From Torymus aiolomorphi (lineage: Eukaryota > Arthropoda > Insecta > Hymenoptera > Torymidae), in contig CM070873.1 of assembly GCA_036365515.1 (NCBI GenBank), forward strand, positions 70,430,529-70,494,528: a DNA stretch of 64,000 bases. Reading direction: 5' to 3'. The position numbers and the translations under genes are program-made. The notes beneath the pieces were generated by a model. That model searched no databases, was not told the origin of the DNA, and saw only the letters and a program-made list of their open reading frames with translations. Shown piece after piece: positions 33,860-45,962 of the stretch (its first letter is position 1; the number at the start of each line of letters is the position of its first letter).

Positions 33860-33865
33860 AAAATA

Positions 33866-34235
33866 TGTTTATTATGTTGGTAACCTATGGATCCAAGGTC
33901 TTACGTGAGTGAAGCTTGGAACACGAGTTAGTTACTTATTTGTGTGTGTGAAAAAATTATTCGAAATAAACAACAAAAATTAGCACAGAAAAATAAACAT
34001 TTGACATTTGTGAAATAACTTAGTTTTTGTAATATAAAAACATGATACTTCCCAGTGAAATACACATTTGTGGGTTCTTATGTCAGTCAAATGTATGTTA
34101 TTTTGTGTATTTTGATAATAGTTTTGTAAAGTGGTAAGCATAAAGGATTAAATAGAAGAAGTGAATAAAAAAGTTAATTTTAAAAATGCATTTTAAAATA
34201 TGTTTACTGTGTGATCTATATGGTTGTAGGGTCAA
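33866..34235. repeat. Tandem ~300 bp unit, copy 2 and start of copy 3
   Basis: Copy 2 runs to AAAATA at 34200. Copy 3 starts TGTTTACTGTGTGATC at 34201 and is interrupted at 34235 by foldback A2; it resumes at 40463 (TATGCAATTGAACCTGGAAC). Confidence 0.6.
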
Positions 34236-35163
34236 CCCTTATAAAAATATCCTATAGAAAATTCTGTAGGAAATGCTATAGGAAATCCTGTAGGCATTCC
34301 GTAGAAACCCTATAGGAATCCTATAGGATACTCTATAGGCAGTCCTATATGAAATTCTATATAGAAAGTTCTATAGGAAATCCTATGTGAATTTCGCGCT
34401 TTTCCTGTATGAAATCCTATAGGAAATCCTATAGGAAGTTCTGTAGGTAATTCTGTAGGAAAAACTGTAGACAATTTTACATGGAAAATCCTGCAGGGAA
34501 TTCTGGAGTATTTTCGTGAAAACAGTTTATAGAGGTTTAGCATCTTATTTAGCGCTGTAACATCGCACAGCAGAATCAGTGGCAAACAGTCCTAGGTAAG
34601 GAGTTGCAGCTAGGGACTGCCGTGCACGACTGCCGGCGCTTACCGATTAAGCCATATGAGCTCAGATATCAAAATCAAGGTAATCATTGTCACATTGACT
34701 CTCCGTAAAGTCGTTCAAACGGTTGAATCTTTTGGCTTTACATACCCTCGCGGTTCCAATGTGTTTATGAGAGTCTCGACTGCTGCGCTACGCTGCGGCA
34801 TGTGGTAGAAGCTTGCTTCTCCAGAGCCTCGTTTATGTATGTTCGCTGCTATGCCGCTATGGGGCGCAGCAGTCGAGACTCTCATAAACACATTGGAACC
34901 GCGAGGGTACGGATCAGGAGATCGGTCAAAGTCGTCGCGTCAAGATCGCAGTCAGCATCGTAGTATCGCGATAGTTTTCATCAGTGAGTGATAGTGATAG
35001 TGATAGTGCATCAGAGAATCAATTTGATCACCTGCCCTTCTAAGGGCAATCACACGGCTGAACACAGTATTGTGTTATTCACCGCATCCTTCCAAACTAC
35101 AAGTTCGACAACAACAGCAGCCACCAGAGAGCGGACCTAGGAGAGGTGACCTCCAAGGTCACC

Positions 35164-36587
35164 ATGTCACACACATCGGACAAAATGGACCAGTCGGATG
35201 GTTCAACGCCACACCACCCTAAGCGAGTGAACCCCGATAATAGTGATTCAGCGTCGTATCATCGACCAAGAGGAAGAAGGCTAGGACATCGACAAAGGCC
35301 AGGACCTCAACAAGGGCCAGCAGCAGCACCACAACTAGCACTAGTAAGATCAACACACAACCATCTAACGTGACCCTTTCCAATAAAACCAAAAATTATT
35401 TTGAGACCCTTGCCAACGACAACACAGAAAAAACAGTATCAACCGGGTGCCTAAACACAAACGACACACAGACAAACAACGTGACAGATCCTAAACCTAA
35501 AAAACAAAACATTAAACCAGTGACAGTAAAAGTGGACGAATTAAACTTCCCTTACAAGATGCTCAAAGTTGTTCTCAAGAAACTTAAGTTTCCACCGATG
35601 GTTCAAACTATTGACAACACCCACATGTCAGTTGGGGTTAGTACACTTGACGACTATCGGTTGTTACTCAAGGGTCTTGAGGAAGTAAATTTTCAATTCT
35701 CCCTGAGACGACCTGCTGATTCCACCCCCCCTGCGAAAATTGTGATAAGAGGCCTCCCCTCGTACACAGAAACGGATGAAATCAAGAAAGAATTGATTGA
35801 ATTAGGACTGAAGATTGAGGGCGTTGCACAGATGAAAAGAGGAAGTGGAAGAACAGCCACGCTGCTCCCTCTTTTCTTATTAACCATAACTAATGATGAA
35901 AACCTAAAGCTTTTGAACGAAGTAAAATCGATTAATTATTTTAAAATAAAACTTGAAAAGTACAACAAACCTAACAAACCTGTGCAATGCTTCAACTGCC
36001 AGGAATTTAATCACGTATCTAAATTCTGCCACATGCTTCCCAAATGCGTTAAATGTGGAGAAATCCACAAATCAACTGAATGCAAATTAGATTTCTCGGA
36101 TAAAACAAACAACCTAAAATGCGCTAACTGTGGAGGAAACCACACGGCAAACTACCAGGGATGCCCAAAATATAAAAGACAACACGACCTAATCAAAATC
36201 AGGTCACAAAAACAAACAAACGCTAAACCTACACAACAGGTAAAAATTCATGCGCCCAGACAACAACCGCCACAAAAACAACAACGAACACAACAACATA
36301 ATTACAACGCCAACACTAACTATGAACGTAACTTCCCGCGATTTATTCATAAACAAAACGCAAGTCCAGCTTGGACACACACACAAACAAACATGATAAA
36401 TAATAATGATAAAATACAATCTAAAGACGCCGAAAATCTAATGAACATTATAAATGAGACAATCGAGTTAACACTTCAAATTACAACAGGTACACTCACA
36501 CTTAAAGATGCAACAATTCAAACAGCTAATCTAATAAAACAACTTTTCTCTACAGCCCTTAATGTCAGCAATGGAGCAGGAAAATAA
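35164..36587 (+). pseudogene. LINE ORF1 (gag-like, three zinc knuckles), one frameshift
   Basis: Jockey-clade ORF1 proteins coat the element RNA. The likely start is ATG at 35164 (MSHTSDKMDQSDGST). The reading moves to another frame near 35255-35270, where a Ser/Thr/Lys-rich segment continues into NKTKNYFETLAND and the rest to TAA at 36585. A central domain (about 35520-35990) is followed by three CCHC knuckles: CFNCQEFNHVSKFC, CVKCGEIHKSTEC and CANCGGNHTANYQGC. A Gln/Asn-rich tail ends the protein. It overlaps ORF2 by 26 bases (36562-36587). Confidence 0.85.
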
Positions 36588-38028
36588 ACAATTAAAAATC
36601 TACGCATGGAACGCGTGTGGTGGATTATATGCCAAAAGACTTGAATTAGAATCCCTCTTAATAAATAACAAAATAGACATTTGCCTCATAAGTGTAACCT
36701 TAGTTAAAGATAAACAAAATTTCAACATAAAAAATTATAAAACATATAAAAACAACACTAACAGAGGCACGGCTATTCTCGTTAAAAATAACATCAGCCA
36801 CTACGTAATTCCGATTGATCTCGAAAAACTAGAAGCCACGGCTATAAAAATTAAAACGCGAGGCCAAGAAGTCGCGATAATATCCACATATAACTCCCCT
36901 AGCGTAAAATTCCATAAAGCCGACTACACTAAAATCTTTAAAATAGCCCCGGTTGTTATTGCAGCAGGAGATTACAATGCAAAACACACGATATGGGGTA
37001 GTAGATCTATTAACACACTTGGCAAAAACATTAATAATTTCTGTTTTAAAAATAACCTTTCAGTTCATGCACCCCCGGAATTCACGCACTATCCATTTAA
37101 CAAAAGACTAAAACCGGACATAATAGATTTCATGATCTCAAAAAATCTCTATTTTACTTCGGATGTAAACACAATTCACGAGTTAGACTCAGATCACTAC
37201 CCCATAGAAATCATAGTTAACTTGAGCGCTAAATTCACCACTAACCATCCTAAATATAACTTAGCAAAAGCAAATTGGAATTCATTTCAAAATCATATAG
37301 ATAACGCGATTAAAGAGCGCCAAAACGACTTAAATTCAATCGATAATATAAATCTTGCAATCTTAAATTTAACTAACTCAATCTCGGAAGCATTAGAAAT
37401 AGCATTACCTAAAAATGAAAATAAAACCGGTGAACCCCCTCTGCCACAAACAATACTTGATTTAATTAACTCCAGAAATAAAAACATACGAGAAAACCAT
37501 GTCAGGCCAAATCCCCTACTAAAACTAGAAATAAATCACCAACGGAAAAAAATCGATAAAATGATTAAAGAATTTAAATGTAACACGTGGAATAACACAG
37601 TTAAAAAATTAAATATTAAAGATAACAGCCTCGGGAGAATGACAAAAGGTCTAACGCGTAAACAAACAAATATTCCAGCTCTTAAAAACGAAAATAATGA
37701 AATTAAATACTTTTCTCCAGAAGACAAAGCTAATGCATTTGGAACGCACTTCGCTAATACATTTACCCCGCATAAAAACGAATCCGAAGAAGCAAAGCTC
37801 TTCACCACAGAAACAGACCGCATGGTTTCCTCGTACTTAAACCATCTGGAAATTACGGATCCTAAATATAAAGCCAAACCATTCGAAATCAAAAACTATA
37901 TTAAAAGAACTAAAAACAATAAAGCCCCCGGACCAGATAAAGTCACTAATTGCATGCTTAAACATCTACCCTCCAGCGCCATAAGTTATATTACGAAAAT
38001 TCTTAATGCTTGCTTCGATTTAAATTAG
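36562..38028 (+). pseudogene. LINE ORF2, part 1: APE-type endonuclease and start of RT
   Basis: The endonuclease nicks target DNA to prime reverse transcription. Landmarks: KIYAWNACG, ICLISVTLV, VVIAAGDYNAKHTIWGS, DIIDFMIS and LDSDHYPIEI. The acidic residue expected in the ...ISET... motif is valine here (ISVT), which should inactivate nicking. The RT region begins with NNKAPGPDKVTN. The frame stops at TAG 38026-38028, but homology continues in frame beyond it, so this is a nonsense change. Confidence 0.9.
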
Positions 38029-38337
38029 TTCCCTACGGAGTGGAAAAAAGCAACTATCTTAGTGTTTGCTAAACCCGGTAAAGATCTAACCATGACCACC
38101 AGCTACAGGCCCATAAGTTTACTAAATACAATGAGCAAAATTTTCGAATCAATCATAATCGACAGACTTAAAGACGAACTAAACGATAAACTTCGACTCC
38201 GAGCAGAACAATTTGGCTTCAGAGATGGACACTCGACAGTACAGGCCATACTTAGACTAACAGAAGACATCACGAAAAACTTTAACTGCAACAAAAAACA
38301 CAGGAGCGGTTTTTCTGGACGTCGCGAAGGCTTTTGA
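38029..38337 (+). pseudogene. LINE ORF2, part 2: RT fingers
   Basis: Continues the same frame after the TAG: FPTEWKKATILVF, then PGKDLTMTTSYRPISLLNTM, KIFESIIIDRL and EQFGFRDGHSTVQAILRLTE. Near 38300 a one-base shift moves the catalytic strand (AVFLDVAKAFDSVW) to the next frame. Confidence 0.85.
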
Positions 38338-39277
38338 CAGCGTGTGGATTAACGGACTAATCCGCAAGCTGATCGAAGCCAAAATAAATAAAAATTTAAT
38401 TCACCTACTAGCATCATATTTAAAAAATAGAAAATTTAAAGTAAAACTAAATGACGTAGAATCTAAAGAATTTAATATACGTGCAGGCATACCACAAGGT
38501 AGTCTACTCGGTCCTATACTTTTCATCATTTACATCAATGACCTTCCAACCGTTGAAGGAGTAAAAATAGGAATTTACACAGATGACACGGCCGCGTGGG
38601 CTACCTCGTGGAGCAATCTCAAAATAGTAAAACTTTTAAACGAATTACTTAATAAAGTAAAAAACTGGACAACATTATGGCGCATAAAAATAAATGCTTC
38701 TAAATCAGAATCAATCCTTTTCTCGCGTAAAAAAAACCCAACACGGGATCTAGATCCGCCTAATCTAAACAACGAGTCTATAGAATGGGAAAATAAAGTA
38801 AAATATCTAGGAGTAATGCTTGATAAAAAATTAAGTTACACAGCCCACGTTAATAACACGCGTAACAAAGCAATAGGAGCCACAATGAAACTCAAACCGA
38901 TCTTAAATAATCACTCAGCACTAAATATAAATAACGGAGTAATAACTTACAAAATGATAATAAGACCCATCTTAACCTACGCCTCGACGATCTGGGCCAA
39001 CACAAACAAATCTAATTACCAAAAAATACAAACGGTACAGAATAAAACACTCCGCACTATTTTAAACGCCCCTAGATACACTAAAAACACTCTAATTCAT
39101 AAAGATTTAAATGTACAGTACATTAAAGATTACATCAAAGAAGCCGGCAAAAACTTCTACAACAGAATTTCGGAATCAAAATATCAAATCATTAAAAACC
39201 TAGGCAACTACGACTCTGACGCAAGAGACAAATACAAGAGACCTAAAGACTTTTTGCATATAGATCCACCCACATAA
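38300..39277 (+). pseudogene. LINE ORF2, part 3: RT palm and C-terminus
   Basis: Holds the first catalytic Asp (FLDVAKAFDSVW, read from about 38303), GIPQGSLLGPILFIIYINDL, and IGIYTDDTAAWA, where the usual YADD reads YTDD. Then come WRIKINASKSESILFSR, KYLGVMLDKKLSY, RPILTYASTIWAN and TLRTILNAPR. It ends at TAA 39275-39277. No RNase H domain follows, as expected for Jockey elements. Confidence 0.9.
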
Positions 39278-39973
39278 ATCCTAGTAAATAACGCAAATTT
39301 ACGATGTTTCAGATACAACAGATCCAAGCCAAGGACAAATGCAGACACACCAGATTTACCTTCCCCTTACTAATCATTTTTCTTTCAGGATCACATCAAG
39401 AAGACGCACCTCATACACTAAACTCTCTCTCTCTCTCCTTTCACGCAAAAAGAGACGCAGCGACGTTATGCTGGCGGTTGATATTCAGTGCGCCTCAAAA
39501 CCGCAACGAATGCCTGACCGGACCGGCTGGCGGATGCGGCGTCTCCCTCTGGGTGAATCTTTTTCCTCTAAAACTTTCTGCAGCATATCACCTTTACCTA
39601 GCTATATAAATTACTCATCTATTTTTTCTGTCTAATAACGTCATTCTACGCGTCTCAACAACTAACTTAAGATAAATGGGTTTTTACTCCTAGCGAGGTT
39701 TTTCCCCATTCTACACTCCACATAGTAGTCCAGCCATACAACCGTTTTTGCTCTATAACTTCTGATAGTGTGGAAATGCCCTCACAGGGTAACGCACAAC
39801 TTCCTCTTTTTGATTTCCTTCTTTAAGGAGAGGTAACTGGAATCGCCCAGGCTCCTCCTACGTGGATTCATTTCTACGTAAGGGGCTCCTGGACGGTGAT
39901 CCGGGCAGGCTGTACCTCACTAGTAGGGGGCGACGGAGGGGGCCTCCACCATCCCTTCTTTCTTTCTTTCTTT
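39278..39973 (+). other. LINE 3' untranslated part with TTTC tail
   Basis: Non-coding. It ends CTTCTTTCTTTCTTTCTTTC directly before the resumed foldback arm. A CT run lies near 39421. Short open frames here are unsupported. Confidence 0.7.
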
Positions 39974-40460
39974 CCGTTTGAACGACTTTACGGAGAGTCA
40001 ATGTGACAAGGATTACCTTGATTTTGATATCTGAGCTCACTGGGCTTAATCGGTAAGCGCCGGCAGTCGTGCACGGCAGTCCCTAGGTCCAACTCCTTAC
40101 CTAGGACTGTTTGCCACTGATTTTGCTGTGCGATGTTACAGCGGTAAATAAGATGCTAAACCTCTATAAACTGTTTTCACGAAAATACTCCAGAACTCTC
40201 TGCAGGATTTTCCATGTAAAATTGTCTACAGTTTTTCCTACAGAATTACCTACAGAATTTCCTATAGGAAATTCTATAGGATTTCCTACAGGAAAAGCAC
40301 GAAATTCACATAGGATTTCCTATAGAACTTCATATATAGAATTTCATATAGGACTGCCTATAGAGTATCCTATAGGATTCCTATACGATTTCTACGGAAT
40401 GCCTACAAGATTTCCTATAGCATTTCCTACAGGATTTTCTATAGGATATTTTTATAAGGG

Positions 40461-41475
40461 AATATGCAATTGAACCTGGAACACGAGTATATTATGTGTG
40501 CGGATTATTATTATATATTAGCAAACTGTTTAGGCTATATCTTCTATTCATCATAGATAACTTCAACTTATTGTGCTTAAAGTTAAATTGTTATAATAAG
40601 ATGTTGAACATATAGTACATGTGAATTCGTTACAAATTTTGTTGTTGGATTGTGTAAATCAAATTATTATGCATTGAGGCCACCAAAAGATTATGTTTAA
40701 GTCTGTAAAGCACACAACCTTCTGTAGTACAGACAAAGAGAAATACTGTTGTAGATATTTCTTTAAAGGTAAGCTAGGGACTCTACCAATAAAGAAAGTT
40801 GGCCCAGGATCTGTGAGTTTAATAATTGTGAAGGTGGTTATCAGTCTGTTAAATATAGAAGTGCAAGAATCTTAATAAAAGTATAACAGTGTAATAATAC
40901 CCAGACCCTTCCAGGCGGAAATAAATTATGCACACAATTATTCAGAACTACTTAAGTTATAATTTTTATTTGCAGTTATGTTATTATTTGAAGTTGATAA
41001 ATGCATGATTTGGGACGCTAATAATACTTAATAATAGTTTTTAAGAATTAGTTGCTGTTAGTAACAATTCTTTACAGTTATTTTTAGTTATTTGCATTTA
41101 TTTGTCTTTTATACCACTCTAACCTCAAAATCACAACTTTGGCATGATTTTTCGGCTCTCGCGGTAAAATACCTTTCGAAACGAGTGCGGAAGTTGATTA
41201 TTTACTTCGTGTGACGTTTTTCGCACGAGCAAAGCGAGTTATAGCCTCTCTGGTAGCACAGTCTGACGCACTTTGCGCAGATCATACATGGTATGCTTAG
41301 TCATTTTGCTGTATATCTGACAGGTTAGCGATTGCATTAGTAATCAACCAGCAGAATTGCAGCAGACTTACATCATCTTAATTGCACTTTAGGGGTGGAC
41401 ATTTTGCACTTGACTGTATAGAAGAACTACAGCACACTTGCATTAGATAATTACGTTAAGTACTTAGTAGCAGAA
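40461..41475. other. AT-rich DNA after foldback A2
   Basis: The first part is the rest of the tandem ~300 bp unit. A short open frame (40693-40875) with several cysteines was not recognised. About 41108-41180 is the inverted relative of 3366-3440. From 41340 two direct repeats (CAGCAGACTTACATCATCTT and CTTACACCATCTTAATTGC) lead into the satellite. Confidence 0.4.
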
Positions 41476-41529
41476 TTATGGCAGACTTACACCATCTTAA
41501 TTGCACTTTAGGGGTGGCCATTTTGCACT

Positions 41530-43775
41530 TGACTGTACAGCAGAATCACCGTGTCGTCGTACACCGAAATAGTCCTCAAAAACGTTCTCAGCAAATCGAA
41601 AACCCCCCAGGTACGATAAAATTCGGACTACAGGCTATAATTCGCGAGGAAATCATCTTCTGGGCATCAGCGCGTCGTCGTACACCGAAATAGTCCCCAA
41701 AAACGTGCTCAGGGGGTCGAAAAACCCCCAGGTACGATCCATTTCGCGCTACAGGCTATAATTCGCGAGGATATCATCTCCTGGGCATCAGCGTGTCGTC
41801 GCACACCGAAATAGTCCTCAAAAACGTGCTCAGTGAGTCGAAAAACCTCCAGGTACGATATAATTCGCACTGCAAGCTATAATTCGCGAGGAAATCATCT
41901 CCTGGGCCTCAGCGTGTCGTCGTACGCTGAAATAGTCCTCAAAAAGGTGCTCAGCTGGTCCAAAAACCCTCCAGATGCACTCAAATATGTGCTGCACGTT
42001 ATGATTTGCGAGGATATCATCTCGTGGGTACGAGGGCGCAGTCGTACACCGAAATAGTCCTCAAAAACGTGCTCAGCGGATCGAAAAATCCCCAGGTACG
42101 ATCAATTTCGCGCTACAGGCTATAATTCGCTATTAAATCGTCTTCTGGGCATCAGCGTGTCGTCGTACACCGAAATAGTCCACAAAAACGTGCTCGTCGG
42201 GTCGAAAAACCCCCAGGTACGATCAAATTCGCGTAACAGGTTATAATTCGCGAGGAAATGATCTCCTGGGCCTCAGCGTATCGTCGTACCCCAAAATAGT
42301 CCTAAAAAACGTGATCAGCAGGTTAAAAAACCCCCAGGTACGACCAATTTCGCGCTGCAGGCTATAATTCGCGAGGAAATCATCTCCTGGGCCTCAGCGT
42401 GTCGTCGTACCACAAAATAGTACTCAAAAACGTGCTCAGCGGATCGAAAAACCCCCAGGTACGATCAATTTTGCGCTACAGGCTGTAATTCGCAAGGAAA
42501 TCATCTTCTGGGCATCAGAGTGTCGTCGTACACCGAAATAGTCCTCAAAAACGTGCTCAGCGGGTCGAAAAACCCCCAGGTACGATCAATTTCGCGCTAC
42601 AGGCTATAATTCGCGAGGAAATCATCTCCTGGGCATCATCGTGTCGTCGTACGCCGAAATAGTCCTCAAAAAAGTGCTCAATTGGTCCAAAAACCCTCCA
42701 GGTGCACTCAAATGTGTGCTACACGCTATGATTTGCGAGGATATCATCTCCTGGGTACGAGGGCGCAGTCGTACACCGAAATAGTTCTCAAAAACGTGCT
42801 CGTCGGGTCGAAAAACCCCCAGGTACAATAAAATTCGCACTACAGGCTATAATTTGCGAGGATATCATCTCCTGGGCATCAGCATGTCGTCGTACACCGA
42901 AATAGTCCACAAAAACGTGCTCGTCGGGTCGAAAAACCCCCAGGTACGATCAAATTCGCGTAACAGGTTATAATTCGCGAGGAAATGATCTCCTGGGCCT
43001 CAGCGTATCGTCGTACCCCAAAATAGTCCTAAAAAACGTGATCAGCAGGTTAAAAAACCCCCAGGTACGACCAATTTCGCGCTGCAGGCTATAATTCGCG
43101 AGGAAATCATCACCTGGGCCTCAGCGTGTCGTCGTACCCCAAAATAGTACTCAAAAACGTGCTCAGCGGATCGAAAAACCCCCAGGTACGATCAATTTTG
43201 CGCTACAGGCTGTAATTCGCAAAGAAATCATCTTCTGGGCATCAGAGTGTCGTCGTACACCGAAATAGTCCTCAAAAACGTGCTCAGCGGGTCGAAAAAC
43301 CCCCAGGTACGATCAATTTCGCGCTACAGGCTATAATTCGCGGGGAAATCATCTCCTGGGCATCACCGTGTCGTCGTACGCCGAAATAGTCCTCAAAAAA
43401 GTGCTCAATTGGTCCAAAAACCCTCCAGGTGCACTCAAATGTGTGCTACACGCTATGATTTGCGAGGATATCATCTCCTGGGTACGAGGGCGCAGTCGTA
43501 CACCGAAATAGTTCTCAAAAACGTGCTCGTCGGGTCGAAAAACCCCCAGGTACAATAAAATTCGCACTACAGGCTATAATTTGCGAGGATATCATCTCCT
43601 GGGCATCAGCGTGTCGTCGTACACCGAAATAGTCCTCAAAAACGTTTTTAGCGGGTCGAAAAACCCCCCAGGTACTATCACATTGCGTGGAAATCATCTC
43701 CTGGGCCTGAGGGTGTAGTCATACACTGAAGTAGATCTCAAAAACTTGCTCAGCGGGTCGAAAACCCCCCTTGGT
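41530..43775. repeat. ~121 bp satellite with 727 bp higher-order repeat
   Basis: About 18 units sharing CGTCGTACACCGAAATAGTC, AACGTGCTCAGCGGGTCGAA, AAACCCCCAGGTACGATC and CAGGCTATAATTCGCGAGGA. Units differ from one another, but blocks of six recur almost unchanged: 42120-42845 against 42847-43572, offset 727 bases. Minus-strand frames at 42622-42840 and 43349-43567 are copies of one accidental ORF and show the same offset. Confidence 0.95.
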
Positions 43776-43835
43776 ACCCTGATATTTAATTAAATTAATG
43801 CTCGAAAAGAGTCTGAAAAAAAAAATTATTCGGAA

Positions 43836-45292
43836 TTTGGACTTCTTGCATCCTGAAGTCCAGAAGTGCAACGTGTTTTTGGACTTGATCGGAGTCAATT
43901 CCGAAAACACATCGGAATTTCGGATTTGATGGGAGTCAATTCCGAAAACACGTCGGAATTTCGGACTTGAAAGCAGTGAAATCCGAAATTCCGACGTGTT
44001 TTCGGAATTGACTCCCATTAAGTCCGAAATTCCGACGCGTTTTCGGAATTGGCTCCGATCAAGTCTGAAAACACGTTGCACTCCCTTATAAAAATATCCT
44101 ATAGAAAATCCTGTAGGAAATGCTATAGAAAATCCTGTAGGCATTCCGTAGAAATCCTATAGGAATCCTATAGGATACTCTATAGGCAGTCCTATATGAA
44201 ATTCTATATAGGAAGTTCTATAGGAAATCCTATGTGAATTTTGCGCTTTTCCTGTAGGAAATCCTATAGGAAATCCTATAGGAAATTCTGTAGGTAATTC
44301 TGTAGGAAAAACTGCAGACAATTTTACATGGAAAATCCTGCAGGGAATTCTGGAGTATTTTCGTGAAAACAGTTTATAGAGGTTTAGCATCTTATTTAGC
44401 GCTGTAACATCGCACAGCAAAATCAGTGGCAAACAGTCCTAGGTAAGGAGTTGCACCTAGGGACTGCCGTGCACGACTGCCGGCGCTTACCGATTAAGCC
44501 CAATGAACTCAGATATCAAAATCAAGGTAATCCTTGTCACATTGACTCTCCGTAAAGTCGTTCAAACGGTTGAATCTCATGGCTTTACATACCCTCGCGG
44601 TTCCAATGTGTTTATGAGAGTCCCGACTGCTGCGCCCCATAGCGGCATAGCAGCGAACATACATAAACGAGGCTCTGGAGAAGCAAGCTTCTACCGCATG
44701 CCGCAGCGCAGCGCAGCAGTCGGGACTCTCATAAACACATTAGAACCGCGAGGGTATGTAAAGCCATGAGATTCAACCGTTTGAACGACTTTACGGAGAG
44801 TCAATGTGACAAGGATTACCTTGATTTTGATATCTGAGCTCATTGGGCTTAATCGGTAAGCGCCGGCAGTCGTGCACGGCAGTCCCTAGGTGCAACTCCT
44901 TATCTAGGACTGTTTGCCACTGATTTTGCTGTGCGATGTTACAGCGCAAATAAGATGCTAAACCTCTTAAACTGTTTTCACGAAAATACTCCAGAATTCC
45001 CTGCAGGATTTTCCATGTAAAATTGTCTGCAGTTTTTCCTACAGAATTACCTACAGAATTTCCAATAGGATTTCCTATAGGATTTCCTACAGGAAAAGCG
45101 CGAAATTCACATAGGATTTCCTATAGAACTTCCTATATAGAATTTCATATAGGACTGCCTATAGAGTATCCTATAGGATTCCTATAGGATTTCTACGGAA
45201 TGCCTACAGGATTTTCTATAGCATTTCCTACAGGATTTTCTATAGGATATTTTTATAAGGGCTTCCGCACTTCAGGATGCAAGAAGTGCAAA
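43836..45292. mobile_element. Palindromic element E, interrupted by foldback A3
   Basis: The left arm starts GGACTTCTTGCATCCTGAAG near 43840; the centre is near 43975; the right arm carries TTCGGAATTGACTCC and ACACGTTGCA up to 44082. It resumes at 45264 with TCCGCACTTCAGGATGCAAG. Words such as TCGGAATTTCGGA alternate with their complements. Removing A3 and one CT restores the mirror of the left arm. Confidence 0.75.
44083..45261. mobile_element. Foldback element A3 (TCCTATAGGA family)
   Basis: A 1179-base palindrome, closely similar to A1, with its central loop in the opposite orientation. Ends are CCCTTATAAAAATATCC and the complement, flanked by CT (44081-44082, 45262-45263). It lies inside palindromic element E, whose other arm shows the site before insertion. 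Repetitive frames in its arms are not genes. Confidence 0.9.
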
Positions 45293-45293
45293 A

Positions 45294-45962
45294 TCTGCAA
45301 CCCTGGGCAGAAGTCTGTTAAGAGAGGCCAAAATACCATTAAGATATTGGCCAGAAATTGTTAAAACAGTCTCTTACTTGAAAAACCGTACAATAACCAA
45401 CTCAAATGAAAATAAAACTCCTTTTGAAACATTCTTTGGAAATAAACCAAACGTAAAAAACTTAAAAATATACGGCAGTAAAGTCTTCGTTAGAAAACCA
45501 GAAGCTTTGAGAAAAGGAAAATGGGATGATAAAGCCCAATTAGGTATATTAGTAGGATATACGCACAATGGTTATAGAGTCTTATTAAATAATAAAATAA
45601 TAAATGCCAGACATGTAGAAATTGTCGAAGATGGCACTGAAATAATCTGTTTGGAAAAAGTTAACGATGAAAATATTATCAAATTAAATTTAGACGAATC
45701 AAATGATTCATGTAGTGAAATAAGTAGTAAGACTGAAAATGATTTTGACAATGAAAATTTAATTAATAATAATGATGAAATCGAAAATATTGAAAATGAG
45801 AATGAGAACATCGATAATCCTTACAATCGTCCAAATGAAAATTTAAATATTAAAAGAACACCAAACAGAAAGAAAAGTCCGGTACAAAGATACGGAAACC
45901 CTGTAGCACATTATATTTATATATATATATTATGTAAATGCAAATGTGTCGAATACATTTGA
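45294..45962 (+). pseudogene. Copia element: integrase C-terminal part
   Basis: Reading from about 45303 gives SLLREAKIPLRYWPEIVKTV, SYLKNRTI, TPFETFFGNKPNVKNLKIYG, WDDKAQLGILVGY and ARHVEIVED, the conserved end of Ty1/Copia integrases, then an Asn/Glu/Asp-rich linker. The integrase catalytic core and everything upstream are missing at the border with palindromic element E. Near 45930 the frame shifts within a TA run. Confidence 0.9.

Larger units (their letters stand above)
34911..39973 (+). mobile_element. Jockey-type LINE inserted in foldback A2
   Basis: A full-length-looking non-LTR retrotransposon: 5' untranslated part (34911-35163), ORF1 with three zinc knuckles, ORF2 with endonuclease and reverse transcriptase, a ~700-base 3' untranslated part and a terminal TTTC repeat rather than poly-A. 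Insertion removed ~21 bases of the host foldback instead of duplicating target DNA. Several lesions disable it. Confidence 0.9.
34236..40460. mobile_element. Foldback element A2, split by a LINE
   Basis: Left part 34236-34909 and right part 39974-40460 together match A1 and A3 except for a ~21-base gap where a Jockey-type LINE (34911-39973) inserted. AA flanks both outer ends (34234-34235, 40461-40462). The uninterrupted unit at 31532 reads through this point (TAGGGTC, two bases, TATGCAATT), proving a 2-base target duplication. Confidence 0.9.

Noticed and set aside
41530..43775. CRISPR-like regular array
   Set aside because: Units are ~121 bases of continuous similar sequence without distinct spacers, in an insect genome with a higher-order satellite period.
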